From: CAIOYC01 sp038327995
Lineage (GTDB): Bacteria; Pseudomonadota; Alphaproteobacteria; Caulobacterales; Caulobacteraceae
NCBI GenBank assembly: GCA_038327995.1
Contig: JBBQLP010000004.1
Coordinates: 23,899-87,898, forward strand
Direction: 5' to 3'
Length of the DNA: 64,000 bases
Shown here one piece after another: positions 63,310 through 64,000 of this stretch. The notes under the pieces were generated by a model. The model was not told the origin of the DNA. It saw nothing but the letters and a program-made list of their open reading frames with translations, and did no database searches. The first letter of the stretch is position 1; each line of letters begins with the position of its first letter. Made by a program: the position numbers and the translations under genes.

Positions 63310-63516
63310 CTAAAGCTTGGCAGCCGGCTGAGCGGGATGACTATTCTCAACGATTTCGTATTCCACGAACGCCTCACCCGTTTCGACGTTGGTCACGCAT
63401 ATCGCCTCATAGCCTTTGCTTTGGTAGCTTCTAGCTAACTCAAACGCCTCACTCGCGGTCGGCCTTGTGAGCTTGATGGGGCCATACTTGTTAGAAGCGG
63501 TAACGGCAAAACTCAT
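63310..63516 (-). CDS. Small hypothetical protein
   Basis: A 68-residue protein starting MSFAVTASNKYGPIKLTRPT, with TASEAFELARSYQSKGYEAICVTNVETGEAFVEYE, a compact alpha/beta layout. It ends in a Pro/Ala/Lys tail. No family is recognised. A GAGGC element lies about 10 nt upstream of the ATG. Confidence 0.5.
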   Translation of the reverse strand: MSFAVTASNKYGPIKLTRPTASEAFELARSYQSKGYEAICVTNVETGEAFVEYEIVENSHPAQPAAKL

Positions 63517-63710
63517 GGCGCAAACAGCCTCTGAACAGCGATCGAGATAAAGGGTACGATTTACTCACATACCACCATTAGCTGCAGGCGCGGCAATGTC
63601 GACTCCTTGGAGATAGGCCAGCGTCAGGTCCTGGCGCACAGCGGCCGATAACCATCACTCGCACCTGACGTCGGGAAGCTGGGCCACGTGGATTGTACTC
63701 GGTAATAATC

Positions 63711-64000
63711 TTACGAGGTCGATTTCGGCGATCGTTCCACGAACCGCACCTCTACCACTAGCCCAGGATTGCCGTCCGACAGGCCAAGCTTACCACCAAG
63801 CAACTCTGCGATCGCTGCGACCAAGGTGAGGCCAAGGCCTGAGCCGGGGGTGCTGCGACTGGCGTCGAGCCTATAGAAACGCCTTAGCACCCTGTCTCGC
63901 TCTTCGGCAGGCACGCCGGGTCCGTCATCCGCGACGACCGCGCTGGCAGCGCCGTCGATCATGGCGAGCTTCATGGTGATGTGAGCGTTCTCGCCGGCGT
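63711..64000 (-). CDS. Sensor histidine kinase, C-terminal ATPase domain (partial)
   Basis: The frame enters from the right edge of the window, so only about 96 C-terminal codons are present. The HATPase_c core is clear: VVADDGPGVPAEERDRVLRRFYRLDASRS carries the G1 and F boxes, and GSGLGLTLVAAIAELLGG the G2 box. The remaining part (sensor and phosphoacceptor His) lies beyond position 64000. The order after it on the same strand gives no response regulator within the window. An internal ATG at 63974 should not be read as the start. Confidence 0.9.
   Translation of the reverse strand, partial: AGENAHITMKLAMIDGAASAVVADDGPGVPAEERDRVLRRFYRLDASRSTPGSGLGLTLVAAIAELLGGKLGLSDGNPGLVVEVRFVERSPKSTS

Overview
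The window looks like chromosome of a Caulobacterales alphaproteobacterium (Caulobacter, Phenylobacterium or Brevundimonas type). The pointers are high G+C with GC-rich third positions, tRNA-Trp in front of secE-nusG, an alphaproteobacterial rpoB and rpoC, and above all a nearly complete holdfast polysaccharide locus (hfsD, hfsA, hfsB, hfsE, hfsF, hfsG, hfsH). The genus is not settled by sequence reading alone. No insertion sequence, phage gene, CRISPR array or rRNA was found.

Layout. 1-5.6 kb: 3' end of a class II DAHP synthase, a beta-barrel protein translationally coupled to a DUF4188 protein, a MATE transporter, a DUF429-like protein, a Gfo/Idh/MocA oxidoreductase and a DUF2061 protein. 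5.7-19 kb: the transcription/translation core. It runs tRNA-Trp, secE, nusG, then rplL, rplJ, rplA and rplK on the opposite strand, then rpoB and rpoC. The four ribosomal protein genes form a block inverted in place relative to the usual nusG-rplKAJL-rpoBC order. The block carries its own terminators, and rplJ has its own promoter and a structured leader. 19-25 kb: fhs and a set of envelope genes (acyltransferase, CAP-domain protein, YeiH-type transporter, COG4705-like membrane protein).

25-31 kb: branched-chain amino acid synthesis on the minus strand (ilvD, then ilvB-ilvN-ilvC). In front of ilvB is a transcription attenuator with a 14-residue leader peptide containing Leu-Val-Ile-Ile. 31-44.9 kb: housekeeping and hydrolytic genes, including chorismate mutase, DUF3833, TraB/GumN, an S10 peptidase, NUDIX, pyrB-pyrC'-plsY-dprA, an alpha/beta hydrolase, ruvX, gatC-gatA and gatB. 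The PyrC homologue has lost its metal-binding HxH and probably serves ATCase structurally. 44.9-47.7 kb: two RcnB-like periplasmic proteins, one with a long Gln-Pro/Gln-Ala repeat, then a Nu-class GST and a Sel1-like protein.

47.7-56.5 kb: the holdfast locus. hfsD diverges from hfsA-hfsB. The minus-strand operon hfsE-hfsF-hfsG-hfsH ends with a further family 2 glycosyltransferase whose 3' end overlaps hfsB antisense by 130 bp. HfsE starts the lipid-linked repeat, HfsG and the extra transferase extend it, HfsH deacetylates it, HfsF flips it and HfsA/B/D handle export. No Wzy polymerase is visible.

56.6-64 kb: tRNA-Ser(GCU), then a less GC-rich accessory block: an AraC regulator, a TonB-dependent receptor and a decayed MFS transporter pseudogene. 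After it come a carboxylesterase, two small unknown genes and the C-terminal part of a sensor histidine kinase that runs off the window.
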